Assembly (NCBI GenBank): GCA_947498065.1 | Contig: CANMIS010000002.1 | Span: forward strand, 558,001-622,000 | Origin: an uncultured Erythrobacter sp. | GTDB taxonomy: Bacteria > Pseudomonadota > Alphaproteobacteria > Sphingomonadales > Sphingomonadaceae | DNA: 64,000 bases | Direction: 5' to 3' | In this document: in pieces, positions 17,095 through 25,322 of the stretch | How positions within the stretch are numbered: position 1 is the first letter of the stretch | How the letters are laid out: each line of letters opens with the position of its first letter | Made by a program: the position numbers and the translations under genes | Notes under the pieces: model-generated | What the model was told of the DNA's origin: nothing | Databases searched by the model: none | Seen by the model: the letters and a program-made list of their open reading frames with translations, nothing else

Positions 17095-18828
17095 TTACGC
17101 CGCCAGCTCCAGCGGGACGATCTCGCCTGACAGGTACAGCTTTTTCGCCTTCGCGCGGCTCAGCTTGCCAGAAGAGGTGCGGGGCAAGGTGCGCGGCGGC
17201 ACCAGTTCCACGACGCAGCTCATGCCCGTAACCGAGCGGACCTTGTCGGCGATCTGCTCGCGCAGGTGAATGCGCTCCGCCGGGTCAGAGACGCGGCAAT
17301 GGACCAGCACGGCGGGCGCTTCTTCGCCATTGTCGGTTTCAATCGAGAATGCGGCAATGTCGCCGTGATTGAAGCCAGGCAGCTGCTCCACCGCCCACTC
17401 GATATCCTGCGGCCAGTGGTTCTTGCCGTTGATGATGATCATGTCTTTGGCGCGGCCGACGATGAACAAATAGCCATCTGCCAAATATCCCATATCGCCA
17501 GTGTCGAGCCAGCCATCGACGAGGCAATCCTCGGTCGCTTCTTCGTTGCGGAAATAGGAGTGCATGACGCTGGGGCCGCGGCACCAGACTTTGCCAATCT
17601 GATGGTCGCCGCGTGCATGGCCGTCTTCGCCGCGAATTTCGACTTCCATATCGGGCAGGGTCTTGCCGCAATTGACGATCGCGCGGTAGCGGGCCGGGCG
17701 TGAGATATCGCGCGGTGTGCCCGACAGGCGCTCTTCCTCGACCAGCTCGACGCGAATGCCTTCGCCCGGCGGCATCACGGTGACCGCCAGAACCGCCTCA
17801 GCCAGACCGTATGACGGGGTAAAGGCGCTCGCCTTAAAGCCAGCATCGGCAAAGGCGTTGACGAAGCTTTGCATCACATCCGGGCGGATCATGTCCGCAC
17901 CATTCCCCGCAACACGCCAGCGCGAGAGGTCAAACCGTTCCGCAACATTGCTCTGGCTGGAAATGCGGCGCGCGCAGATATCGTAGCCAAAGGTTGGTGA
18001 GTAAGAGAGCGTGCCGCCTTTGTTGCGGCTGATCACATCGAGCCATGCCAACGGACGGCGGGCGAAGGCGTCTGGTTTCAAGTAATCGCCGGAAACCTGA
18101 TTGGCGATCAGCGACAGGAAACAGCCGACCAGACCCATATCGTGATACCAGGGCAGCCAGCTGACGCAGCGCTCGTTTTCGCCCAGCTGCATGCTGGTGG
18201 AATGGCCATAGAGATTGTGCAGCAAAGCCCGGTGCGTCACCGCGACCCCGGTTGGGAAACGGGTCGAGCCAGAGGAATATTGCAGATAGCAAATGTCTTC
18301 TGGATCAGCCTGCGGCAGCTCGCAGTCGGGCGCTTCGCGTTTCGCAAAGTCCTCATAGCTTTCGCTGGCGCAGTCTTGGCGATCCGCCGCAGCGCTCGCC
18401 ATTTCAGCGATTTCTTCTGGGTAGATCAGGATCTTTGGATCGGAGCTGTTCAGTTGCACAGCGAGCTGATCGATGAAGCTTTCCTTGCCGCCAAAGCTGG
18501 TCGGCAGCGGCAGCGGGACGGGCCATGCGCCAACATAGACGCAGGCGCAGAACAGAGCGGCAAAGTCAGGCCCGGTTTCCGCGATCAGCGCGATGCGATC
18601 TTCCTTGCCAATTCCGCTCGCGATGAGGCGGCGGGCCATGACAAGAGCGTCTTCGCGAAGCTCAGAATAGGGATAAACGCGCTCTAATTGTCCACGCATA
18701 TCATGGAAGTTGAGGCCCTTTTGGCTCTTCGCAGCGTAGTCAATGGCGTCGTTGAACGTCTCGAACTGCGCTCTGATGCGCGGCAATTCGCAATCATTCG
18801 GCGTCGGCGTCAATGCGGCGTCGGTCAT
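17095..18828 (-). CDS. Fatty acyl-AMP ligase (FAAL-type acyl-adenylating enzyme)
   Basis: An ANL-superfamily adenylating enzyme of 577 residues. The P-loop-like motif YLQYSSGSTRFPTGV has the FAAL form (SGSTRxPxGV), with SYSPTFGYDICARRI downstream. The adenylation motif region DTGDMGYLADGYLFIVGRAKD is intact, as is the C-terminal RTSSGKLSRAKAKKLY lysine motif. FAALs make acyl-adenylates and hand the acyl group to an acyl-carrier protein, unlike acyl-CoA ligases. No ACP, PKS or NRPS gene is adjacent. It is monocistronic, divergent from recX, and its 3' end abuts a hairpin repeat. The FAAL-specific insertion cannot be proven by eye, so a CoA ligase remains possible. Confidence 0.8.
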   Translation of the reverse strand: MTDAALTPTPNDCELPRIRAQFETFNDAIDYAAKSQKGLNFHDMRGQLERVYPYSELREDALVMARRLIASGIGKEDRIALIAETGPDFAALFCACVYVGAWPVPLPLPTSFGGKESFIDQLAVQLNSSDPKILIYPEEIAEMASAAADRQDCASESYEDFAKREAPDCELPQADPEDICYLQYSSGSTRFPTGVAVTHRALLHNLYGHSTSMQLGENERCVSWLPWYHDMGLVGCFLSLIANQVSGDYLKPDAFARRPLAWLDVISRNKGGTLSYSPTFGYDICARRISSQSNVAERFDLSRWRVAGNGADMIRPDVMQSFVNAFADAGFKASAFTPSYGLAEAVLAVTVMPPGEGIRVELVEEERLSGTPRDISRPARYRAIVNCGKTLPDMEVEIRGEDGHARGDHQIGKVWCRGPSVMHSYFRNEEATEDCLVDGWLDTGDMGYLADGYLFIVGRAKDMIIINGKNHWPQDIEWAVEQLPGFNHGDIAAFSIETDNGEEAPAVLVHCRVSDPAERIHLREQIADKVRSVTGMSCVVELVPPRTLPRTSSGKLSRAKAKKLYLSGEIVPLELAA

Positions 18829-18962
18829 AATTTTCTAGCGAAACCCGTCAGTTACAGCGCGGCACAGCACGCCAAATCCCGTCTGCGTTACGCGCTGGAC
18901 ATCATATCCAACACGCTTCACACTTAGGTATTTGATAACGAGTGTGGCACGAATAAGGCAAG

Positions 18963-19631
18963 ATGGTTTCAAAAGATACCAAAGCGTTCTCGTCGCCCGG
19001 CGCTAAGAAGGGCGCAAGAAACGACCGGGCGAGCCGTAAACGCCGTCCGCTCGACGAAACTTCCTTGCGTGATTTGGCACTTTCTTATGTCGCTCGCTTT
19101 GCGACCAGTGGGGCGAAACTTGAGGCCTATCTGGCGCGCAAAATTCGCGAACGCGGGGTCGCGGGGTCCGAAGATGATGAAGATGGCGCATCGCCCCGGC
19201 TCGATGTCCGCGCTATTGTCGAACGGCTGATCGAGCTCGGTTATGTCGATGATGCGGCCTACGCCAAGGCAAAGAGCCGCGATATGATGGCACGCGGCCT
19301 TGGCGCGCGGCGGGTGGATCAAGCGCTGTATGCAGCAGGTATTGAAGAGGGCGTGCGCAGCGAGCAGACGCCGAGCGAGGCAGTTGCCCGGCATGCGGCG
19401 ATATTGCTCGCAAAGAAACGCCGCTTTGGCCCGTTCTGCCAGAAAGACATGGACCCCAAGCTGCGCGAAAAGCAGATTGCAGCAATGCTGAGAGGCGGGC
19501 ATGACTTTGCCGCTGCGCGCTTTATTGTCAGCGCTGAAAACGAGGAAGAGATCGAACAATGGTTAGCCGAGGCGCAGGACGAGGAAGACGAGAGCGGGGA
19601 ATTTGGCCCCGCGGGCGGGGGGCTGTGGTGA
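18963..19631 (+). CDS. recX: RecX family regulatory protein
   Basis: A 222-residue protein with the RecX helical repeats: LRDLALSYVARFATSGAKLEAYLARKIRERG, then LIELGYVDDAAYAKAKSRDMMARGLGARRVDQAL, the hallmark three-helix unit. RecX modulates RecA filaments. The N-terminal ~25 residues are basic and disordered, and the C-terminus is acidic (EDEESGEFG-like). recA is not nearby. Its stop overlaps the GTG start of the DUF192 lipoprotein gene (GTGA). Confidence 0.85.
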   Translation: MVSKDTKAFSSPGAKKGARNDRASRKRRPLDETSLRDLALSYVARFATSGAKLEAYLARKIRERGVAGSEDDEDGASPRLDVRAIVERLIELGYVDDAAYAKAKSRDMMARGLGARRVDQALYAAGIEEGVRSEQTPSEAVARHAAILLAKKRRFGPFCQKDMDPKLREKQIAAMLRGGHDFAAARFIVSAENEEEIEQWLAEAQDEEDESGEFGPAGGGLW

Positions 19632-20158
19632 AATCCGCATCGCTCTTGCTTGCAGCCATGCTGGCCGCATGCTCTCCAGCAGAGGCCGGACCAGAGGCGG
19701 CAGGCAGCCAATCGGCCAGCAGCGGCGCGGATGCGACTGTCGTGACCCGAGAGGCTCCGCGCTATCATCCGGTTTCAACGCTGCAGGTGATCGATGTCAC
19801 CATTGAAAGCGCATCTGGCACGCATGTGTTCAACACAGAGCTGGCCATCACCCCGCAAGAGCAAGCGCGCGGACTGATGTTCCGCACGGAACTGGGCGAT
19901 GATGAGGCGATGCTGTTTCCGTCTTATCCGCCAGAGCAGCGCAGCTTTTGGATGAAGAACACACCGCTTTCGCTCGACATCATCTTCATCGGTACCGATG
20001 GCCGGATCAGCAATATCGCCGCCAACACCGTGCCTTATTCGCTCGAATCGGTGCCTTCGAAAGGGATCGCCAGCGCCGTGTTTGAAGTGCGCGCGGGCCT
20101 TTCAGAAGAGCTGGGGATCAAGCCGGGCGACCTCGTTACTTACAAGCTGCCCGAGTAA
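19628..20158 (+). CDS. DUF192 domain lipoprotein
   Basis: A 176-residue predicted lipoprotein: the N-terminus MKSASLLLAAMLAACSPAEA carries a lipobox with Cys at residue 15. The DUF192 domain follows, with VFNTELAITPQEQARGLMFR and MLFPSYPPEQRSFWMKNTPLSLDIIFI. The GTG at 19628 overlaps the recX stop and places the signal peptide correctly; the longer ORF in the track adds 23 residues that are recX in another frame. The molecular function of DUF192 is unknown. Confidence 0.87.
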   Translation: MKSASLLLAAMLAACSPAEAGPEAAGSQSASSGADATVVTREAPRYHPVSTLQVIDVTIESASGTHVFNTELAITPQEQARGLMFRTELGDDEAMLFPSYPPEQRSFWMKNTPLSLDIIFIGTDGRISNIAANTVPYSLESVPSKGIASAVFEVRAGLSEELGIKPGDLVTYKLPE

Positions 20159-20255
20159 CCTTCGCTCGGCCTGACGCGCGGGGGGCGGGAGAATGCCCAA
20201 ATCCGCGTGCTGAGGCGCTTGAAGCCAGCTTCGAATCATACTAATCGCTTCGCCC

Positions 20256-20681
20256 ATGGGATTATTCGGAAAAATCTTCACTTGGTGGGACGGCGCCACC
20301 ATCGGCACGCTTCTGTGGTCAGGCCGCAATGGCGAGCACGTTGGCACAGACGCGCAGGGCAATAAATATTATCGCCAGAGCAAGAACCCGCGCGCCGATG
20401 GCAAGCCGGATGGCTCCAACATTAGCCGCGAGCGCCGCTGGGTGATCTACAACGGCGCGAATGATTCCAGCCGGGTGCCTTCAGAATGGCATGGCTGGCT
20501 GCACGGCTCGTTTGATGACGTGCCAGAGAGCAATCTGCCCCCGGCGAAGATCTGGGAAGCGGATTACACCCCGAATGCGACCGGCACAGCCGAAGCGTAT
20601 CGCCCGCAAGGCGCGCTGGAAAAGGGCGGCAAACGCGCCCGCGCTGTCGGAGATTACGAGGCGTGGACCCCGGAAGGGTGA
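20256..20681 (+). CDS. NADH:ubiquinone oxidoreductase NDUFA12-type subunit
   Basis: A 141-residue homologue of the mitochondrial complex I accessory subunit NDUFA12 (B17.2), found in alphaproteobacterial complex I. Family motifs visible are GTLLWSGRNGEHVGTDAQGN, YYRQSKN, RRWVIYNG and VPSEWHGWLH. The main nuo operon is elsewhere. It is followed 5 bases later by the DUF2155 gene, and the NDUFA12-DUF2155-aat order is familiar from sphingomonads. Confidence 0.92.
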   Translation: MGLFGKIFTWWDGATIGTLLWSGRNGEHVGTDAQGNKYYRQSKNPRADGKPDGSNISRERRWVIYNGANDSSRVPSEWHGWLHGSFDDVPESNLPPAKIWEADYTPNATGTAEAYRPQGALEKGGKRARAVGDYEAWTPEG

Positions 20682-20686
20682 GCCTG

Positions 20687-21172
20687 ATGCGCGCGGCCTT
20701 CATTCCCGTCTTGGCGCTGGCCTTGGCCGCATGTGACAGCGGCGCTCCAGAAGCGGAGCCTGCCGCCCGCGCAACCGAAGTGCCAGAAGGCCTCGAAGGC
20801 TCGGAAGTTTCCGAAATCGACGTGGAAGAGGTCGAGGGCGCAACCCCAATGACCGAGCGCGTGGCGACCATTGGCCTGCTGAACAAGCGCAACAATGTCA
20901 GCCAGGATTTTGAGATTAAGCCTGGTGAGACCCGCCGTTCCGGCCCGGTCGTGATCCGGCTTCAGGCGTGTGAGCGCACCGCTCCATGGGAAATGCCGCA
21001 GGAAACCGGCGCCTTTGTCCAGGTGCTGGTGCAAGAACGCGGCTCAGATGATTTTGGGACGGTCTTTTCCGGCTGGCTGTTCAAGAACTCGCCCAGTCTA
21101 AATGTGGTCGAGCACCCGGTCTATGACGTCTGGGTCAAAGACTGCGCGATGGCCTTTCCTGGCGAAGAGTGA
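20687..21172 (+). CDS. DUF2155 domain lipoprotein
   Basis: A 161-residue predicted lipoprotein (MRAAFIPVLALALAACDSG, lipobox Cys near residue 17) with an acidic linker and the DUF2155 domain: ATIGLLNKRNNVSQDFEIKPG and SLNVVEHPVYDVWVKDC. The ATG at 20687 follows GGAAGG and gives a proper signal peptide, so the 8-residue upstream extension in the track is rejected. Its last 52 bases overlap the convergent aat gene, and the overlapped part includes the conserved VYDVWVKDC segment, so the overlap is real on this side. Function unknown. Confidence 0.85.
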   Translation: MRAAFIPVLALALAACDSGAPEAEPAARATEVPEGLEGSEVSEIDVEEVEGATPMTERVATIGLLNKRNNVSQDFEIKPGETRRSGPVVIRLQACERTAPWEMPQETGAFVQVLVQERGSDDFGTVFSGWLFKNSPSLNVVEHPVYDVWVKDCAMAFPGEE

Positions 21173-21855
21173 CCCGGGGACCGAGCGCCGGGATCGGCGA
21201 ATTCTCTAAACGCTTGATTGAGACTGAGCCGAGGCGGCGCCTCGCGCGCTTGCTCAACCAGTTTCAGATAGTCTGACTGAGGCATTTCGACCGCGCCCAA
21301 AGAGGCGAGGTGGTCGGTCATGAACTGGCAGTCGAGCAGCTCATACCCCGCGTGCCGCAGCAGCGCGACGAGCCATGTGAGTGCGACCTTGCTGGCATTG
21401 TCCGCGCGCGAAAACATGCTTTCCCCGCAGAACACCCGGTCGAACGAAACGCCATAAATCCCGCCTGCGAGAACCGGCGCGCTGGAGTCGTCCTCGTCCT
21501 CTGGCGTGATCCAGCATTCGATCGAATGCGCTGATCCATGCGCGTGCAGCTCTTTGTAGCTGGCGATGATCCGTTCACTGATCCAGCTTTCCGGATGGCC
21601 CGGACGCGGCGCGGCGCAGGCCTCCATCACAGCGGCGAAATCGCGGTTAAGCGTGACAGTGAAGCGATCCTGGCGCACGGTCTTGCGCAATGATTTCGAC
21701 ATGCGAAACGTATCGAGCGGCACAATCGCCCGCTCGCGCGGCTCGACCCAAAACACATCGGGATCATCGCGCCGGTCCGCCATCGGAAAAATGCCGCTTT
21801 GATAGGCCAGCAGCAGCATGTCGGGCGGGATCGGCGGAGGGAAGGGCGAGTGCAT
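21121..21855 (-). CDS. aat: Leucyl/phenylalanyl-tRNA--protein transferase
   Basis: Transfers Leu/Phe from tRNA to N-terminal Lys/Arg of proteins, marking them for ClpS/ClpAP degradation. The N-terminus DMLLLAYQSGIFPMADRRDD with FWVEPRERAIVPLD is diagnostic, and the central HSIECW, GGIYGVSFDRVFCGESMFS and SKVALTWLVALL blocks are complete. At 244 residues it is normal length. The C-terminal ~17 residues overlap the antisense DUF2155 reading frame and look like a non-conserved extension. Confidence 0.94.
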   Translation of the reverse strand: MHSPFPPPIPPDMLLLAYQSGIFPMADRRDDPDVFWVEPRERAIVPLDTFRMSKSLRKTVRQDRFTVTLNRDFAAVMEACAAPRPGHPESWISERIIASYKELHAHGSAHSIECWITPEDEDDSSAPVLAGGIYGVSFDRVFCGESMFSRADNASKVALTWLVALLRHAGYELLDCQFMTDHLASLGAVEMPQSDYLKLVEQAREAPPRLSLNQAFREFADPGARSPGHSSPGKAIAQSLTQTS

Positions 21856-21958
21856 ATCGCGCCTGCCTATAGCAGGATGACACGCGGCCTCACCATAAGT
21901 ATGTTGATCTTGTGTTGCCTATCGCGATTTGCTGATCTAATGCGCAGCCCGCCCATGC

Positions 21959-22034
21959 AGGGGCGTAGCTCAGTTGGTAGAGCGTCGGTCTCCAAAACCG
22001 AAGGTCCAGAGTTCGAGTCTCTGTGCCCCTGCCA
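21959..22034 (+). tRNA. tRNA-Trp (CCA anticodon)
   Basis: A 76-nt cloverleaf: acceptor AGGGGCG pairs with TGCCCCT, discriminator G, and an encoded CCA end. The D-arm AGCTCAGTTGGTAGAGC is standard, the anticodon loop CTCCAAA reads CCA, and the T-arm has GTTCGAGTC. In many alphaproteobacteria tRNA-Trp directly precedes secE; here a symporter gene lies between them. Confidence 0.97.
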
Positions 22035-22154
22035 TTTTTCCTACATTCGAAAAACAGCGCCGCCGATTCGTGCGCGCCTTGCCTGTGCGCACTCGTTGCC
22101 CTCGCTGGCCGCGCAGTGACCCAATCCACCACCGAAAATCGGCCGGCCAATCAG

Positions 22155-22173
22155 ATTGTCGCGTTCCGACAAT
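22155..22173. promoter_or_regulatory. Perfect dyad downstream of tRNA-Trp
   Basis: ATTGTCG-N5-CGACAAT is a perfect 7-bp inverted repeat in the 250-bp gap between tRNA-Trp and the small ORF at 22.3 kb. It could be an operator or a short RNA hairpin; no T-run follows. I see no other clear structure in the gap. Confidence 0.3.
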
Positions 22174-22285
22174 TATTCGCGGGTCAATTGGGGGTACACC
22201 GTAATTGAGCGGTTGTTCCTTGCGAACGACTTTGAGCCATATGAAAGACGGCCCGGCGTGATGACCATCTCGGTGGGCCAGCAGC

Positions 22286-22477
22286 ATGGAGCTATTCATG
22301 GAGAGGCGTCTGTCAGGTGTAGTCAGCCCAAACGGCAGCAAGCGAGATCATTGGTCTAGCCCTAGACCGTATACTGATGAGCTGCTGCGGCGGAAAAAGC
22401 ACGGCCCCATCCGCCCGATGGATTATGATGAGCCGAGCGCGGGCGAACGCTTTGTTCGCTTGTTTTTCAGACGCTGA
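22286..22477 (+). CDS. Small hypothetical basic protein
   Basis: A 63-residue ORF, Arg-rich, ending GPIRPMDYDEPSAGERFVRLFFRR. I do not recognise a family. Support is modest: it is the only ORF in the gap with a gene-like composition, it ends shortly before a strong bidirectional terminator, and nothing overlaps it on the other strand. The start could instead be the ATG at 22298 (MERRLS), which has no better ribosome site. Confidence 0.4.
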   Translation: MELFMERRLSGVVSPNGSKRDHWSSPRPYTDELLRRKKHGPIRPMDYDEPSAGERFVRLFFRR

Positions 22478-22529
22478 ACCAGGGGCTGCTTTCGTGCGGC
22501 CTGATAACTCTTAAAGTCTCATACCCAAA

Positions 22530-22566
22530 AAGGGCCGGTCTGTACCTGGCAGACCGGCCCTTCATG
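22530..22566. terminator. Bidirectional intrinsic terminator
   Basis: A perfect 13-bp stem AAGGGCCGGTCTG / CAGACCGGCCCTT has a 7-nt loop. On the minus strand it ends in a run of Ts just past the symporter stop; on the plus strand it follows the small ORF. Confidence 0.75.
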
Positions 22567-22612
22567 GTTTTTGATAGCGGGCTTAGGCCAGCTGGTTGAG
22601 CCGGCCCTAGCC

Positions 22613-24145
22613 TTAGTATTCTTCAGGCTCTTCCGGTGTGTCTGCCCGGTAATCCTTGCCCGCTGTCTTATCGCCTTGAGCGAGCTTGAATACCACGCCC
22701 GACAGCAAGACCAGAGCCAAGAGGTTCGGCAGAGCCATCGCCGCGTTGGAGATATCGCCGAGACGCCAGACCAAAGTCAGGTCGAGCGTGCTTCCGAGAT
22801 AGATCACAACGCACCACACAACGCGCCAGATCATGTGCAAGATCTTCTCACCGCCCCGGGTTGAGCCGGGGATACGGTCATAGATGAAGGTGATCGCGCG
22901 TTCGCCGTAATAGCTCCAGGTGAGCAGAGTGGTGAACACAAACAGGATCAGCGCCGTCGATGCGATCAGCGTTCCGATTGGGATGCTGGCGATCTCAAGC
23001 GGGAAGGCTGCGGCAAAAGCGCCGGACGTCATGGCAAAGCCTTCGAGGTCCGAATTCCATGCATGAGCCACCGCGACGCCGTCGCCAGTGAAGTCGCCTT
23101 GCACCGTCAGGATAACCAGCGCGGTCATGGTGCAGATCACGATTGTATCAATGAACGTGCCCAGCATAGCCATCCGGCCCTGCTGCTGCGGATCGTTGGT
23201 TTGCGCCACCGCGTGAGCGATTGGAGTCGAACCCTGGCCTGCCTCGTTAGAGAACAGCCCGCGCGCAACGCCGGCCCTGATCGCCAGCATGATCGCCGCG
23301 CCAGCAAAGCCGCCGGTTGCCGCTTGCGGGTTAAACGCGCCGTGGAAGATCAGGCCAAAGGTCGCTGGAATGTCGCCAATGTTCAGCATCAGCGCGACGA
23401 TCGCCATGATGATATAGGCACCAGCCATGAACGGGATGATCTTCTCAGCGACGCCGCCGATCGACTTAATCCCGCCGATGATCACGATGAACACCGCGAT
23501 CGCGACAATCGCGCCGCCAATGGCTTCTTCGATGCCAAACAGCTCGTTGAGGCCATCGGCAACCGCATTGGCCTGGATCGAGTTGCCGGTCACCAGCGCA
23601 GAGAACAAGGTGCCGATACAGAAGAAGATCGCGAGCCAGGTGTATTTCGGCCCCAGCCCCATCATGATGTAGCTCATCGGACCGCCGCGATAGACGCCGT
23701 CGCTGGTCTTTTCGCGGTACCGGATCGCAAGCGAGCCCTCCGCAAACGCCAGTGCCATGCCGATCAGCGCGGTCACCCACATCCAGAAAATCGCGCCCGG
23801 TCCGCCCAATGCGATGGCGGTTGCGACACCGGCGAGGTTACCCGTGCCGACTTGGCCCGATAGCGCGGTGGACAGTGCGGCAAATGGAGAAATCTCTCCC
23901 TCGCCTTCGCCTTTGCGGCTTTTGAACAGGCCTTTGAAAGAGCTGCCCAATTGGCGGATCGGGAAGAACCGCAGGCCAAACATGATGTACAGGCCAATGC
24001 CCAGCAAGATGATCGTCATCGGCGGAACCGGCTGACCCGCGATCTGCAAGACTTGCTCGCCGTTCCACGTGCCGCCCCAGATGAAGTCTGAAACATTGGT
24101 GACGCGATCGATCAAACTCATCGATCCGGTGTCTGTTGCTGCCAT
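22613..24145 (-). CDS. Alanine/glycine:cation symporter (AGCS family)
   Basis: An inner-membrane sodium- or proton-coupled amino acid importer of 510 residues with about 10-11 helices. Family hallmarks are IMFGLRFFPIRQL, the signature region FAALSTALSGQVGTGNLAG and the later GLFSNEAGQGSTPIAHA. The ATG at 24145 has GGGGGA about 10 bases upstream and is preferred over the TTG used in the track. It is transcribed against the tRNA-Trp/secE direction, splitting that common pairing. It ends at a strong terminator. Confidence 0.92.
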   Translation of the reverse strand: MAATDTGSMSLIDRVTNVSDFIWGGTWNGEQVLQIAGQPVPPMTIILLGIGLYIMFGLRFFPIRQLGSSFKGLFKSRKGEGEGEISPFAALSTALSGQVGTGNLAGVATAIALGGPGAIFWMWVTALIGMALAFAEGSLAIRYREKTSDGVYRGGPMSYIMMGLGPKYTWLAIFFCIGTLFSALVTGNSIQANAVADGLNELFGIEEAIGGAIVAIAVFIVIIGGIKSIGGVAEKIIPFMAGAYIIMAIVALMLNIGDIPATFGLIFHGAFNPQAATGGFAGAAIMLAIRAGVARGLFSNEAGQGSTPIAHAVAQTNDPQQQGRMAMLGTFIDTIVICTMTALVILTVQGDFTGDGVAVAHAWNSDLEGFAMTSGAFAAAFPLEIASIPIGTLIASTALILFVFTTLLTWSYYGERAITFIYDRIPGSTRGGEKILHMIWRVVWCVVIYLGSTLDLTLVWRLGDISNAAMALPNLLALVLLSGVVFKLAQGDKTAGKDYRADTPEEPEEY

Positions 24146-24467
24146 GATTCGGCGATCCCCCAAGGAATTGTCTTTGTAGCGAATGCCCGGGGTAATCCCC
24201 TAGGCATGAAGCGGCGCACGCTAGAGCCGTGCCTGCGCCTTGGCTAGCTTTTTAACTTTCCTCGTCTGAGCGGGCTCCCAAATCGGATTTCGCGAGTGAG
24301 AGCGCTTGCTATTGCTGCGGCTCGCGAGTAAGCACGCAGCCGTCTTTCGGACATTGATAATCAGACCAGCCCCTCCCGGACCTTGTCCGGGGCGGCGTAG
24401 AACCCTACCTGAAAGTCTATGGCGGAAAGACCCGCGAGAGTAATCAAGGACGATAAGGCTTAGCATT
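24146..24467. other. Intergenic region upstream of secE (no gene)
   Basis: 322 bases without a credible gene; the 96-residue minus-strand ORF overlapping secE is a shadow. It must contain the promoters of the AGCS gene and of secE-nusG. A perfect CCCGGAC-CTT-GTCCGGG hairpin lies at 24374-24390, and a GCTAG(A)GCC / GGCTAGC stem followed by TTTTT at about 24230-24254 looks like a plus-strand terminator with no gene in front of it. Confidence 0.5.
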
Positions 24468-24677
24468 ATGGCCGAAGAGAAAAAGAGCAGAACATCACCC
24501 GCTGAGTTCATGAATCAGGTTCGGTCTGAGACCAGCAAGGTTGTGTGGCCGACGCGTGAAGAGACGATCCGCACCGCGATCTTCGTCTTTATCATGATGG
24601 TGATCTTGTCGCTGTTCTTCCTCGCCATCGATTCAGTGTTCAGCGCTATCGTCAGCTGGCTGCTCACACTCGCATAA
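24468..24677 (+). CDS. secE: Preprotein translocase subunit SecE
   Basis: A 69-residue single-helix SecE. The conserved motif TSKVVWPTREETIRTAIFVF leads into a C-terminal membrane helix (about residues 38-65). It stabilises SecY in the Sec translocon. Followed by nusG in the universal secE-nusG order. Confidence 0.95.
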   Translation: MAEEKKSRTSPAEFMNQVRSETSKVVWPTREETIRTAIFVFIMMVILSLFFLAIDSVFSAIVSWLLTLA

Positions 24678-24746
24678 TTTGGCCCTGCGGCGAGGATCAC
24701 TCCCGCTCGGCTCACCGGTTCATTTTCGACTTTCTAGGGATTAATC

Positions 24747-25283
24747 ATGGCGCGCTGGTACATCATCCACGCTTATTCGGGCTTCGAAAACAAGGTCAAA
24801 GAGGCGATCATCTCTGAGGCTGAGCGGCTTGGCTTGTCCGAGGGCGTTGAGGAAGTCGAAGTGCCGACCGAGACCATCACCGAAGTGAAACGCGGCAAGA
24901 AGGTCCAGGTCGAGCGCAAGTTTATGCCAGGCTATGTTCTGGCAAAGCTGCGGATGAATGACGACATTTATCACCTCGTCAAAAACACCCCGAAGGTCAC
25001 CGGCTTTCTTGGCAACAACAACAAGCCGCAACCGATCAGCGAAAAAGAAGCTGCGCGTTATTTCGGCGGCGTCGAAGAAGCGAAGGCTGCGCCCAAGCAG
25101 CAGGTCAGCGTCGATTACGAAATTGGCGACAGCGTCAAAGTGCTCGACGGGCCATTCGCCAGCTTCAACGGCGTGGTGGAAGAGCTCGACTTCGACAAAG
25201 CGAAGGTCAAGGTCTCCGTCTCGATCTTCGGCCGGGCAACCCCGGTTGAGCTCGACTTTGAACAGGTCGAATTGGTCAAATAG
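24747..25283 (+). CDS. nusG: Transcription termination/antitermination factor NusG
   Basis: 178 residues: an NGN domain starting MARWYIIHAYSGFENKVKEAI, with KFMPGYVLAKLRMND, and a C-terminal KOW domain (IGDSVKVLDGPFASFNGVVEELD). It contacts RNA polymerase and links it to Rho or ribosomal S10. Normal length. In most relatives rplK follows directly; here about 1.2 kb with two additional genes intervenes. Confidence 0.97.
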   Translation: MARWYIIHAYSGFENKVKEAIISEAERLGLSEGVEEVEVPTETITEVKRGKKVQVERKFMPGYVLAKLRMNDDIYHLVKNTPKVTGFLGNNNKPQPISEKEAARYFGGVEEAKAAPKQQVSVDYEIGDSVKVLDGPFASFNGVVEELDFDKAKVKVSVSIFGRATPVELDFEQVELVK

Positions 25284-25322
25284 CTTGTTGTCGTTGCACT
25301 AGAGGCGGCAAAAGCGCCTTCT

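Noticed and set aside
21925-21945. Promoter-like hexamers before tRNA-Trp (TTGCCT, TAATGC)
   Set aside because: Spacing is right but both hexamers are weak, so chance occurrence is likely.
24222-24256. Terminator-like stem with TTTTT upstream of secE
   Set aside because: Not annotated as a terminator because no plus-strand gene ends in front of it; kept only as a note in the intergenic entry.
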